DNA of 30,856 bases, from assembly GCA_964568735.1 (NCBI GenBank), contig CAZMRF010000062.1:1-30856 (forward strand), in the 5' to 3' direction. The translations under genes were made by a program, and so were the position numbers. Below are positions 15,374-22,152 of the stretch, one piece after another (positions within the stretch are counted from its first letter, which is position 1; each line of letters opens with the position of its first letter). This DNA is from CAZMRF01 sp964568735. GTDB lineage: Bacteria; Acidobacteriota; Polarisedimenticolia; JACPZX01. The notes beneath the pieces are model-generated. The model was given only the letters and a program-made list of their open reading frames with translations. It did not search any database and was not told the DNA's origin.

Positions 15374-16740
15374 GGGACGCAATCCCCCGAGGCAGGCAGG
15401 CGGGATCTCCCGTCGGACGCGATCCCGTAGCCGCCGCCCTGCTTGCGAACGAGATAGATGAAGGCGTCACCGGGGGCGGGCGTCGCCGCATCCGGGTGAT
15501 CCGTCGAGTTCAAGTTGAAGGAGTTCTCCTCGATGCAGGAGACGGCCCCGAGGCCTACGGGCGTTGCCGACGGGTCCGTCGCGGAGAGCGTGGCGCGGAT
15601 CAGGTCGAAGGTCGCGGAGCCCCCTGCGAAGTTCCATCGAAGGGAAGTCGTGGAACCCGGCCCGAAGATCAGGTCCGGCTGGTAGACGAACGAGGGAGTG
15701 GAGGAGCTGGAAAGCGGGCTACGGCAGGTGGCCGCCTCGATCCCGTCGCCGATCCCGTCGTTGTCGGTGTCCGCATCGAAGGGATCCGATCCGTAGAGGG
15801 AGATCTCCTCCACGTCGGTCAGGGCGTCTCCGTCGGCGTCAGTCCCCCCGGCAGGGATGGGCATGGCATGAAGGGCGACGACGGCGTCGAAGTCGAAGCC
15901 CTCGGCGCTCCCGGCGAAGCCTGTCCCCAGATCGAGATCGGTGATCCTGACGTAGCGGGCCTGAGCGAGGCCCACGTCGGCCAGGTCGAAGGCGTCACCG
16001 CCCGCGCCGGAAACTCCGCCGGTGCCCGCGGGGTCCCACACGAGGGGATCGTCGGCCACCGTCCAGTTCCCGGTGAAGGTGGGAGTCAGCCCCGCGAGCC
16101 CCACGAGCGAGGGGAGGCTCGAGCAGGCCGTCTGGTCCTGGCCGACCGCGGCGAGGGCGCCGGAGTCGTAAGGGAAAAGCTGCCAGGTCGCTCCGTCGTC
16201 CGAGACCTCGACGCGGCCGGGCTCGGCGAAGACGAAGCAGGAGCTGTTGGGATTGGAGGGGACCGAGGTCTTGAAGAAGGCATTCTCGAAGACGATGAAG
16301 TCGGGGCCCGGGCCGTCCACGAGGACCGAGTCGTCCATGAAGACCGTGATCGAGCCTCCCTTTCCGAGCGACAGAGTCGATACCGAGCCCGACACGGGCA
16401 GCGAGTCTCCCGGAGGACCGAGGACGATCCCCGGGAGCTCGCCGTACCTGAATCCCGTGGCGGGATCCGCGAAGCCGCTGTCGAAGACCACGACCTGATC
16501 CGCAAAGCAGTCGACGGCCGCCGCGGCAGGCGGTGTCGCGAGCAGGAGCGGCACGAACAGCCAGGCTGCCACGAGCAAGGCAGACAGTCCGTAAGTGGAT
16601 CTGTCTCCGGGATCGATTGGGTTCCGCTGCGAGCCCGCCGGCCCGGATCGAGCCCGGGCGGGCGCCCCGGAGCGGATCCATGGTGGCGCGAAGCGCGTGG
16701 TGCCCTTCTCGTTCAGGCTCCGCGCCACCATGGAGCTCAT
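15370..16740 (-). CDS. exported surface protein with calcium-type repeats, cobalamin operon
   Basis: The 456-residue protein has a long N-terminus, then a hydrophobic signal segment (about residues 51-76, ending PPAAAAVDC). Residues about 77-290 form a beta-rich domain with GPDFIVFENAFF and RVEVSDDGATWQLFPYD, a pattern recurring in bacterial surface proteins. Residues 301-334 hold thrombospondin-type-3-like calcium repeats: DADGDALTDVEEI and DADTDNDGIGDGIE. The C-terminal 100 residues (LRWNFAGGSATFDLIRATLS, CIEENS, ending SGDCVP) look like a further sandwich domain. The start is uncertain: ATG 16740 overlaps the preceding stop, but the first 20 residues are encoded by a dispersed palindromic repeat, so translation may begin later, close to the hydrophobic segment. 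Its position between the first exported protein and btuB suggests a role in corrinoid capture at the cell surface. Confidence 0.78.
   Translation of the reverse strand: MSSMVARSLNEKGTTRFAPPWIRSGAPARARSGPAGSQRNPIDPGDRSTYGLSALLVAAWLFVPLLLATPPAAAAVDCFADQVVVFDSGFADPATGFRYGELPGIVLGPPGDSLPVSGSVSTLSLGKGGSITVFMDDSVLVDGPGPDFIVFENAFFKTSVPSNPNSSCFVFAEPGRVEVSDDGATWQLFPYDSGALAAVGQDQTACSSLPSLVGLAGLTPTFTGNWTVADDPLVWDPAGTGGVSGAGGDAFDLADVGLAQARYVRITDLDLGTGFAGSAEGFDFDAVVALHAMPIPAGGTDADGDALTDVEEISLYGSDPFDADTDNDGIGDGIEAATCRSPLSSSSTPSFVYQPDLIFGPGSTTSLRWNFAGGSATFDLIRATLSATDPSATPVGLGAVSCIEENSFNLNSTDHPDAATPAPGDAFIYLVRKQGGGYGIASDGRSRLPASGDCVP
16678..16733. repeat. palindromic dispersed repeat, copy 1
   Basis: CCATGGTGGCGCG (16678-16690) and CGCGCCACCATGG (16721-16733) form a perfect 13-bp inverted repeat. 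The first 40 bases match one end of the element at 29307-29447 on the opposite strand with 35 of 40 identical, all five differences being C/T changes. It overlaps the 5' end of the calcium-repeat protein gene. A REP-like or MITE-derived sequence is likely. Confidence 0.7.
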
Positions 16741-17768
16741 CGAGATCGACCGTCGACCTGATCCCGGATACCGGGCGACGGCTTCCCGCCCGGATCCGAC
16801 CCTCCTCCCGACCGCACGGCCCCGTGTGCTCCGGGAGCCTCCGGCCGCGAGATCTCCCTGGGGCCGCCTCTCCGGAGGAGAGTCCGCAGCATCCCCGGCG
16901 ATGTGATCCGGTTCCCGGAGAAGAGAAGACGGTGGTACTCGACATCCGCCCGTAGCGAGCGGCCGGACGAGGAGAAGACGTTGAATCCGTCCTCGTAGGC
17001 CGTCACCGCGAGAGTGTCCACGGCGAACCCCGTCAGGCGGGAGAGATCCACCTCGACGCGGCCGCCGGGGAGAGGCTCGGGCTCGCCCAGCTCGCTGAAT
17101 CCGTAGATGGTGATGATCAGCCTCCGCTCCACGGCGAGGTGCTCGAGCGTCACGAGGCGGGGGAGGTCGGTCCCCAGGTCGAAGAGCGTGCTCGCGAAGG
17201 CGAAGCTGGCGAAGGCGTCGTCGCTCACGGCGGCGCCGAAGACGCCGGGTGCGAGGTAAGGGCCGCCGAAGAAGGGGCTCACCTGCGGGAAGTAGGCGAA
17301 ATCGAGGGCGTCGAAGGTGTCGGAGCGGAAGTCGGAGAGGTCGCCGGTCCTGTCGTAGCCCGTCGTGGCCCCGTTGATGAGCGAGAAGGTGATGGGGTGG
17401 AACCCGAAGGGATCGGGATCGAAACCGGCGCTCCGGATCGTGAGGACGGCGCCGAAGAAGAAGTCGTCGGCTTCCGTGTAGAAGCGGCCGAGCGGAAGGC
17501 CGGCGCGGGAGGTCGCCTCGGTCGAGTCGTAGGAGGCGATGAGGGCGCCGGCGCGGTCCCCCGGATGAACGGGCTGCAGATCCGGCTCGAAGGCGAAGAC
17601 GCCGGAGCCGGGCCCCCCCACGAACATCGAGGGGCCGGGGCCCGTTGCGTCGAGGGGATCACGGCGCAGGTCGAGCACGAGAGTTTCCGGCGCGGATGCG
17701 GAAAGCGTCGTGCCGAGGAGCAGGATGGCACTGAGCATGGTTCCGAGCGTCAGTCTTGTGCGGGACAT
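16737..17768 (-). CDS. exported protein of unknown function, first gene of the cobalamin operon
   Basis: The 343-residue protein starts at ATG 17768 with GGAGG about six bases upstream; the frame is open further up, but that region holds the terminator and riboswitch. A signal peptide is clear (MSRTRLTLGTMLSAILLLGTT... ending LSASA). The mature part is predicted beta-rich, with GPSMFVGGPGSGVFAFEPDL, FYTEADDFFFGAVLTIRS, DALDFAYFPQVSPFFGGPYL and a final VEVDLSRLTGFAVDTLAVTAYEDGF. I do not recognise the family. The last 45 residues are Arg/Pro/Gly-rich and lack structure, so the original stop may have been lost or lie earlier. It is directly controlled by the riboswitch terminator, which makes a corrinoid-related role likely. 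The stop overlaps the next start by the sequence ATGA. Confidence 0.78.
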   Translation of the reverse strand: MSRTRLTLGTMLSAILLLGTTLSASAPETLVLDLRRDPLDATGPGPSMFVGGPGSGVFAFEPDLQPVHPGDRAGALIASYDSTEATSRAGLPLGRFYTEADDFFFGAVLTIRSAGFDPDPFGFHPITFSLINGATTGYDRTGDLSDFRSDTFDALDFAYFPQVSPFFGGPYLAPGVFGAAVSDDAFASFAFASTLFDLGTDLPRLVTLEHLAVERRLIITIYGFSELGEPEPLPGGRVEVDLSRLTGFAVDTLAVTAYEDGFNVFSSSGRSLRADVEYHRLLFSGNRITSPGMLRTLLRRGGPREISRPEAPGAHGAVRSGGGSDPGGKPSPGIRDQVDGRSR

Positions 17769-17832
17769 GATGACCTCCAGGGTGTCCCGGCCCTTGCGGG
17801 CCGACTGACCTTCCGGGCGGAGCCGCCGGTGA

Positions 17833-17875
17833 AATGGAAAAGGCCCCGGGCTTCCGTGAGGAGGCCCGGGGCCTT
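17833..17875 (-). terminator. intrinsic terminator controlled by the cobalamin riboswitch
   Basis: AAGGCCCCGGGC and GCCCGGGGCCTT (17840-17851 and 17864-17875) form a perfect 12-bp stem with a 12-base loop, followed on the minus strand by TTTTCC. It sits between the aptamer and the first gene's start codon, about 65 bases before the ATG. This is the expected place for a ligand-controlled termination switch. Confidence 0.85.
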
Positions 17876-17933
17876 GATAGGCACCCGGCGGCGAACGTCG
17901 AGCCTCTCCCGAGAAGGCGCGTTGACGACGAGT

Positions 17934-18092
17934 GACGGTCAGGTCTCCTGGCTCGCGGCTCGAGCCTACTCCCCGCACCTTCCCGGGAGGGATCCTCCCA
18001 GTGGCTTCATTCGCGGGTTTCGTCGCCGCTCACAGTTGCCGGGCAGCGAGGGATTCTCACCCTCTTCCCTGTTCCGCGGTGCTGTTCCCGTC
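17934..18092 (-). promoter_or_regulatory. cobalamin riboswitch (AdoCbl/B12 element)
   Basis: Read on the minus strand the aptamer shows AGGGAAGAGGGTGAGAATCC, then CTGCCCGGCAACTGTGAGCGG, then GAAGCCACTGGGA (CCACTG at 18004-17999), and finally the B12 box GCCAGGAGACCTGACC (17952-17937). These are the conserved elements of cobalamin riboswitches in their normal order. The outer helix may be formed by GACGG (18092-18088) and CCGTC (17938-17934). The element lies in a leader of roughly 400 bases, with an intrinsic terminator downstream, so cobalamin binding should reduce expression of the exported-protein/btuB operon. Confidence 0.93.
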
Positions 18093-18093
18093 C

Positions 18094-18123
18094 CGGCCAC
18101 CGGCGCGCGAAGCGCGGTGGCCG
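18094..18123 (-). promoter_or_regulatory. strong hairpin in the riboswitch leader
   Basis: CGGCCACCG (18094-18102) and CGGTGGCCG (18115-18123) are perfect nine-base inverted arms. The hairpin lies between the operon promoter and the aptamer. No T-run follows on either strand, so it is unlikely to terminate transcription; it may stabilise the leader or be an accessory riboswitch stem. Confidence 0.5.
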
Positions 18124-18182
18124 ATCCGGACCACGGAACCCGACACGGTTGGCGTGCTGTGAAAGAACGATGTGGAGCACCC

Positions 18183-18212
18183 ATCCTACGCGGACCCTCT
18201 CGCCGGCGTCAA
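18183..18212 (-). promoter_or_regulatory. promoter of the cobalamin operon
   Basis: On the minus strand TTGACG (18212-18207) is followed by an 18-base spacer and TAGGAT (18188-18183). Transcription would start near 18175 and produce a leader of about 400 bases before the ATG at 17768. Confidence 0.55.
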
Positions 18213-18218
18213 GGGGCT

Positions 18219-18247
18219 TTGGATGATCTTGCGGGCTCTGATAGGAT
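18219..18247 (+). promoter_or_regulatory. promoter of accD-folC
   Basis: TTGGAT (18219-18224) and TAGGAT (18242-18247) are 17 bases apart. The start site would be near 18254, about 105 bases before the accD start. The -35 box lies only six bases from the -35 box of the divergent cobalamin operon. Confidence 0.5.
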
Positions 18248-18359
18248 CCCGCCTTCAGCCCCGCGCTCCCGGGTTCCTGCCGGCCGTGCCGGAGCCGGGC
18301 GCCGCGGCAGCCGGACACCGCGGCAGTTGGACACCGCCTTCGGGGGCGGGGAGGTTTCC

Positions 18360-19235
18360 TTGGCCTGGTTCAAGAAGGAGAAGACTCCGAAGCAGCCTAT
18401 CGAGGACAAGCGCGTCCGGATCCCGGGCGGGCTCTGGGTCAAGTGCGACTTCTGCAAGGAGATCATCTACAAGAAGGAAGTCCTCCGGGCCGGAAACGTC
18501 TGCCCGAAGTGCGACTACCACTTTCGAATACCCGCCCGGGAGCGCCTTGAGAGCCTCTTCGACAACGGCCTCTATGAAGAGGTGGATCGGAACATCTCGC
18601 CCACCGATCCCCTGAACTTCAAGGACACCAAGCCCTACCGCGAGCGGCTGAAGGCCTACCAGGAGCTCACGGGCATGAAGGACGCGGTGATCAACGCCCT
18701 GGGCCTCGTCGGGGGCATCCCGACCGTGATGTCCGCGATGGAGTACGGCTTCATGGGGGGAAGCATGGGTTCGGTGGTCGGCGAGAAGGTGGCTCGCGCA
18801 GCCGAGCGCGCCCTCGAGGAGCGTCGCCCGCTCGTGATCATCTCGGCCTCGGGGGGCGCCCGCATGCAGGAAGGGGTGCTCTCCCTGATGCAGATGGCCA
18901 AGATCTCGGCGGTCCTCGCGAAGCTGCACGAGGAGGCAGTCCCTTACATCTCGATCCTCACCGATCCGACCACGGGAGGGGTCACCGCCTCGTTCGCCAT
19001 GCTCGGCGACCTGAACATCGCGGAGCCCAAGGCCCTGATCGGCTTCGCGGGGCCGCGAGTCATCGAGCAGACCATCCGGGAGACGCTTCCCGAAGGATTC
19101 CAGCGCTCTGAGTTCCTCCTCGAGAAGGGGATGCTCGATCTGGTGGTCCCGAGATCCGAGCTGCGGAATACCCTCATCCGCGCGCTGAAGTTCATGCTCG
19201 TGGAGCCCGATCGTCACGCAGCCGAGAGCGCCTGA
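18360..19235 (+). CDS. accD: acetyl-CoA carboxylase carboxyltransferase subunit beta
   Basis: The 291-residue protein is the usual length for AccD, which with AccA transfers carboxyl from biotin to acetyl-CoA to make malonyl-CoA, the first step of fatty-acid synthesis. The N-terminal zinc ribbon has Cys29, Cys32, Cys48 and Cys51 (CDFC and CPKC). The crotonase-like core has SAMEYGFMGGSMGSVVGEK, ISASGGARMQEG and DPTTGGVTASFAMLGD, all conserved. The start is TTG at 18360, giving MAWFKKEKTPK, with GGGGAGG at 18347-18353 upstream. The frame is open further 5', but that part covers the riboswitch and is not coding. folC follows 65 bases later, a frequent arrangement. Confidence 0.97.
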   Translation: MAWFKKEKTPKQPIEDKRVRIPGGLWVKCDFCKEIIYKKEVLRAGNVCPKCDYHFRIPARERLESLFDNGLYEEVDRNISPTDPLNFKDTKPYRERLKAYQELTGMKDAVINALGLVGGIPTVMSAMEYGFMGGSMGSVVGEKVARAAERALEERRPLVIISASGGARMQEGVLSLMQMAKISAVLAKLHEEAVPYISILTDPTTGGVTASFAMLGDLNIAEPKALIGFAGPRVIEQTIRETLPEGFQRSEFLLEKGMLDLVVPRSELRNTLIRALKFMLVEPDRHAAESA

Positions 19236-19300
19236 CCCGGCACGCGGCGGCGCGGCGCCCGCGGCGCCACCCAGGCCATGACTCACACAGGCATCGGATC

Positions 19301-20713
19301 GTGAGCTACGAGGAAGCCATCGCCTGGCTGGCCTCGCTCGAGACGCTCGGGATCAAGCTCGCGCTCCGGAACATCACTTCGGTCCTCGACGAGCTCGGCA
19401 ACCCGCAGCGCCGCTTCGCCTCGATCCTCATCGCCGGCTCCAATGGCAAGGGATCGGTGGCGGCCATGATCGAGGCGATCCTCAGGGGCGCCGGCCATCG
19501 CACCGGCCTCTACACCTCGCCCCACCTGCTCCGTCACGAGGAGCGGATCCAGGTAGGGGGCCGCCCCGTGAGCGAGGAGCGCTTCGCCCGCGGCCTCACG
19601 AGGGTGAAAGAGGCTTCGCAATCGCTGGCCCGCTCCGGCCGGCTCGAGGCCCATCCCACCCACTTCGAGGCGCTCACGGCCGCGGCGTTCGACTTGCTGG
19701 CCGACTCGGGCGTGGAGGTGGCGGTCTTGGAGGTCGGGATGGGAGGCCGCCTCGACGCCACGGTCCTCTCGGAGCCGAGACTCGCGCTCCTGACGAACGT
19801 CTCCCTGGAGCACACGCAGTGGCTCGGGGACACGATCCCGGCCATCGCCCGGGAGAAGGCAGGTGTCCTCCTGCGCGGCGGAACGCTCCTGGCCGGAGAG
19901 ACGGAACCCGGAGCGGTCGAGGTCTTTCGCGCGCGGGCTGCCGAAGTGGGCGGAAGGTACGTCGCGCTCGACGACTACGCGCGGATTCCGCTTCCTTCAC
20001 GCAGGGAAGACCGCGAGGAGGGTCCCGGCCCGGAGGGCGCGCCCTCGGCTGGAGAGCAACAGGAGTTTTTTGACCTACAGACCGGACATCGCCTGCACCG
20101 TGGGCTGAGGACAGGGCTCAGAGGAGCCTACCAGCGGCGCAACGCCCTGCTGGCCGTGGCGGCCGCCGACCTCCTCGACGGAATGGGGATCGCCGTGCCG
20201 GCTTCGGCCGTGGCCGAGGGGCTCGCGACGGCCTGGTGGCCGGGGAGGTTCCAGGTCGTGGAGGGTGCCCCGTGCTTCATCTTCGATGGCGCCCACAATC
20301 CTGCGGCATGCCGCGCGTTGAGTGAGGCGCTGATCGCCAGGCGGGATGCGGGCACAGTCGTCTCGGCCAGGGATCGAACCACTCTGCTCTTCGCAGTCCT
20401 TCGCGACAAGGACTCCCGCGCGATGGCGCGCGAGCTCGCTTCCCTGGCCGGACGCATCGTGGTCACGCGCGGCGCCTCGTCCCGTTTTCGCGATCCATGG
20501 GCGCTTGCGGAGGAGCTTCGTGCCGAGGGGATCGAGGCGCAGGCCGCCGAAGCTCTAGAAGAGGGCCTGAGGCTGGCCAGAGAGATCACGCCGCCGGGAG
20601 GGATGGTCCTGGTAACGGGAAGCCTCTATCTCGTGGGAGACGCGATGAGGCAGCTTGGAATCGAGCCGTGGCCCGCCACACTCACCGCCACAGGTCCGGG
20701 CTCTCCGACATGA
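19301..20713 (+). CDS. folC: bifunctional folylpolyglutamate synthase / dihydrofolate synthase
   Basis: The 470-residue protein ligates glutamate to dihydropteroate and to folates in the cytoplasm. The ATP-binding loop GSNGKGS is at residues 46-52, followed by YTSPHLLRHEERIQ. Other family features are VGMGGRLDATVLSEPRLALLTNVSLEHTQWLGDTI, AREKAGV, WPGRFQVVEGAPCFIFDGAHNPAA and LVTGSLYLVGD. GTG at 19301 is chosen because an upstream ATG at 19279 ends at once in a stop. About 25 residues rich in Glu, Pro and Gly (around residues 230-255) form an extra loop not expected in the family. The stop overlaps the next start (ATGA), which couples it to the sulfatase-like gene. Confidence 0.95.
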   Translation: MSYEEAIAWLASLETLGIKLALRNITSVLDELGNPQRRFASILIAGSNGKGSVAAMIEAILRGAGHRTGLYTSPHLLRHEERIQVGGRPVSEERFARGLTRVKEASQSLARSGRLEAHPTHFEALTAAAFDLLADSGVEVAVLEVGMGGRLDATVLSEPRLALLTNVSLEHTQWLGDTIPAIAREKAGVLLRGGTLLAGETEPGAVEVFRARAAEVGGRYVALDDYARIPLPSRREDREEGPGPEGAPSAGEQQEFFDLQTGHRLHRGLRTGLRGAYQRRNALLAVAAADLLDGMGIAVPASAVAEGLATAWWPGRFQVVEGAPCFIFDGAHNPAACRALSEALIARRDAGTVVSARDRTTLLFAVLRDKDSRAMARELASLAGRIVVTRGASSRFRDPWALAEELRAEGIEAQAAEALEEGLRLAREITPPGGMVLVTGSLYLVGDAMRQLGIEPWPATLTATGPGSPT

Positions 20714-22134
20714 TCGCTCGCGGCATGAAGGCGGTCGTCGTGGTGGCGCTGATCCTGACGGGTTGCGCGCCGGAAGGACAGCCGCAGGGGACGGCACGGG
20801 ATGCGGCGCCCGCAGGCATCCACCCCAACATCGTGGTGATCCTCATCGACACGCTGAGGGCCGACCACCTCCCCATGTACGGCTATCGGCACAACACCGC
20901 ACCCTTCCTGTCCCGGCTTGCAGAGAGCGCGGTCGTCTTCGAGAATGCCTACTCGACGTCGTCGTGGACCGCCCCCGCGACAGCGTCGCTCTTCACCTCG
21001 CTCTACCCGCAGCAGCACGGCGTCGTGACGGGCCGGGCCGTGACCTATCAGATGAGGCGGAAACTGGAGAAGAAACTCCGCCTGAACAGGATCCCCGAAG
21101 AGCTCGAGACGCTGCCGGAGGCCATGAAGAAGGCAGGTTACGCAACCTGGGGGGTGGCGGACAATTTCAACGTGTGCCCGCAGATGGGATTCGCCGACGG
21201 CTTCGACGTCTTCGTCAGCGACGCGAGGCACGACCGCGGAGGCGAGTATGTCAACGGGATCCTCCGGGGCTGGAGGGAACGACTCATCGGAAATACGCCC
21301 TACTTCCTCTACATTCACTACCTGGATCCGCACCAGCCCTATCACATGTGGCAGCCCTTCTACCGGCCGCCGGCTGCCACCCCATCCGCCGAGCGGCCCT
21401 CGAACCTTGCGGACGATCAGAGACTCGAGCAGGTGGCCTTGTACGACAGTGAGATCGGCTTCGTGGACCTCATGATCCGCGAGGCCTTCAGGTCGTTCGG
21501 GTGGGATCGGAACACCATTCTCGTCATCACGAGCGATCACGGTGAGGAGTTCTGGGATCACGGCCATGTCTTCCACGACAAGACCCTCTACGAGGAGATG
21601 CTTCACGTCCCGCTCCTCGTACACGACTCGACGGGCGCCCTGCACCCCGGGAGAATCGCAGAGAGCGTGGGAATCATCGATATCCTGCCCACGCTCACGG
21701 AGATCGCCGGCCTTCCGGCCGACCCGAGAGCCATGGGAGCGAGCCTGTTGCCCCTGATGACGCACGCCGAGCCGCCGGCGCCGCGCGCCAGGGACCTGTT
21801 CGCGCACCTCGAGCGCACCTTCTTCGCGCCGTGGGGCGCGGACAACACATTGAGGGCCGTGGAGGGGCGCGAGCACTACGTGGCGCTCTCGGCGAGACGG
21901 GGAAAGCTGAAGCTGATCACCGATTCACGGGGACAGACGCGCCTCTTCGACCTCGCCTCGGATCCGGGCGAGAAGTCCGACCTCTCCGGGGCGCACCCCG
22001 AACGGGTCGCGGCGCTGGATGCGGCGCTGAAGGGCTTCGGGAAGGCGATGAAGATCTACGCCACGCCCGCGTTCGAGGAGACCCTCACCCCCGAGGAGAT
22101 CGAACGGCTCCGCACTCTGGGCTACGTGGAGTGA
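20710..22134 (+). CDS. sulfatase-superfamily lipoprotein with a threonine in place of formylglycine
   Basis: The 474-residue protein has a short signal (MKAVVVVALILTGC) with a good lipobox, so Cys19 is probably lipidated. The alkaline-phosphatase/sulfatase fold is shown by NIVVILIDTLRADHL (metal-binding Asp47), SSWTAPATASLFTSLYP, LYIHYLDPHQPY, VITSDHGEEFWDHGHVFHDKTLYEEMLHVPLLV and DILPTLTEIAGL. Classical sulfatases need a C/S-x-P-x-R motif that becomes formylglycine. Here the position holds Thr87 (WTAP) and no Arg, resembling phosphotransferases of the superfamily that use threonine. It may act on phosphoryl or phosphonate groups rather than sulfate. The ATG at 20710 overlaps the folC stop. 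The C-terminus ends with ERLRTLGYVE, frequent in this subgroup. Confidence 0.88.
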   Translation: MIARGMKAVVVVALILTGCAPEGQPQGTARDAAPAGIHPNIVVILIDTLRADHLPMYGYRHNTAPFLSRLAESAVVFENAYSTSSWTAPATASLFTSLYPQQHGVVTGRAVTYQMRRKLEKKLRLNRIPEELETLPEAMKKAGYATWGVADNFNVCPQMGFADGFDVFVSDARHDRGGEYVNGILRGWRERLIGNTPYFLYIHYLDPHQPYHMWQPFYRPPAATPSAERPSNLADDQRLEQVALYDSEIGFVDLMIREAFRSFGWDRNTILVITSDHGEEFWDHGHVFHDKTLYEEMLHVPLLVHDSTGALHPGRIAESVGIIDILPTLTEIAGLPADPRAMGASLLPLMTHAEPPAPRARDLFAHLERTFFAPWGADNTLRAVEGREHYVALSARRGKLKLITDSRGQTRLFDLASDPGEKSDLSGAHPERVAALDAALKGFGKAMKIYATPAFEETLTPEEIERLRTLGYVE

Positions 22135-22152
22135 CCCGAGGGGGAGGGGTCA
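22132..22152. terminator. weak shared hairpin between convergent genes
   Basis: TGACCC (22132-22137) and GGGTCA (22147-22152) pair across the two stop codons of the sulfatase-like and diguanylate cyclase genes. There is no T-run, so termination is doubtful. Confidence 0.3.

Noticed and set aside
17139..18359. Long open frame running into accD from upstream on plus
   Set aside because: It covers the riboswitch, terminator and the opposite-strand gene; its composition is Arg/Gly/Glu-rich and unlike protein. accD begins at TTG 18360 with a good ribosome site.
20000..20070. Extra loop in FolC as a domain or inserted element
   Set aside because: Only about 25 low-complexity residues; loops of this kind are common in GC-rich genomes and no repeat structure is seen.
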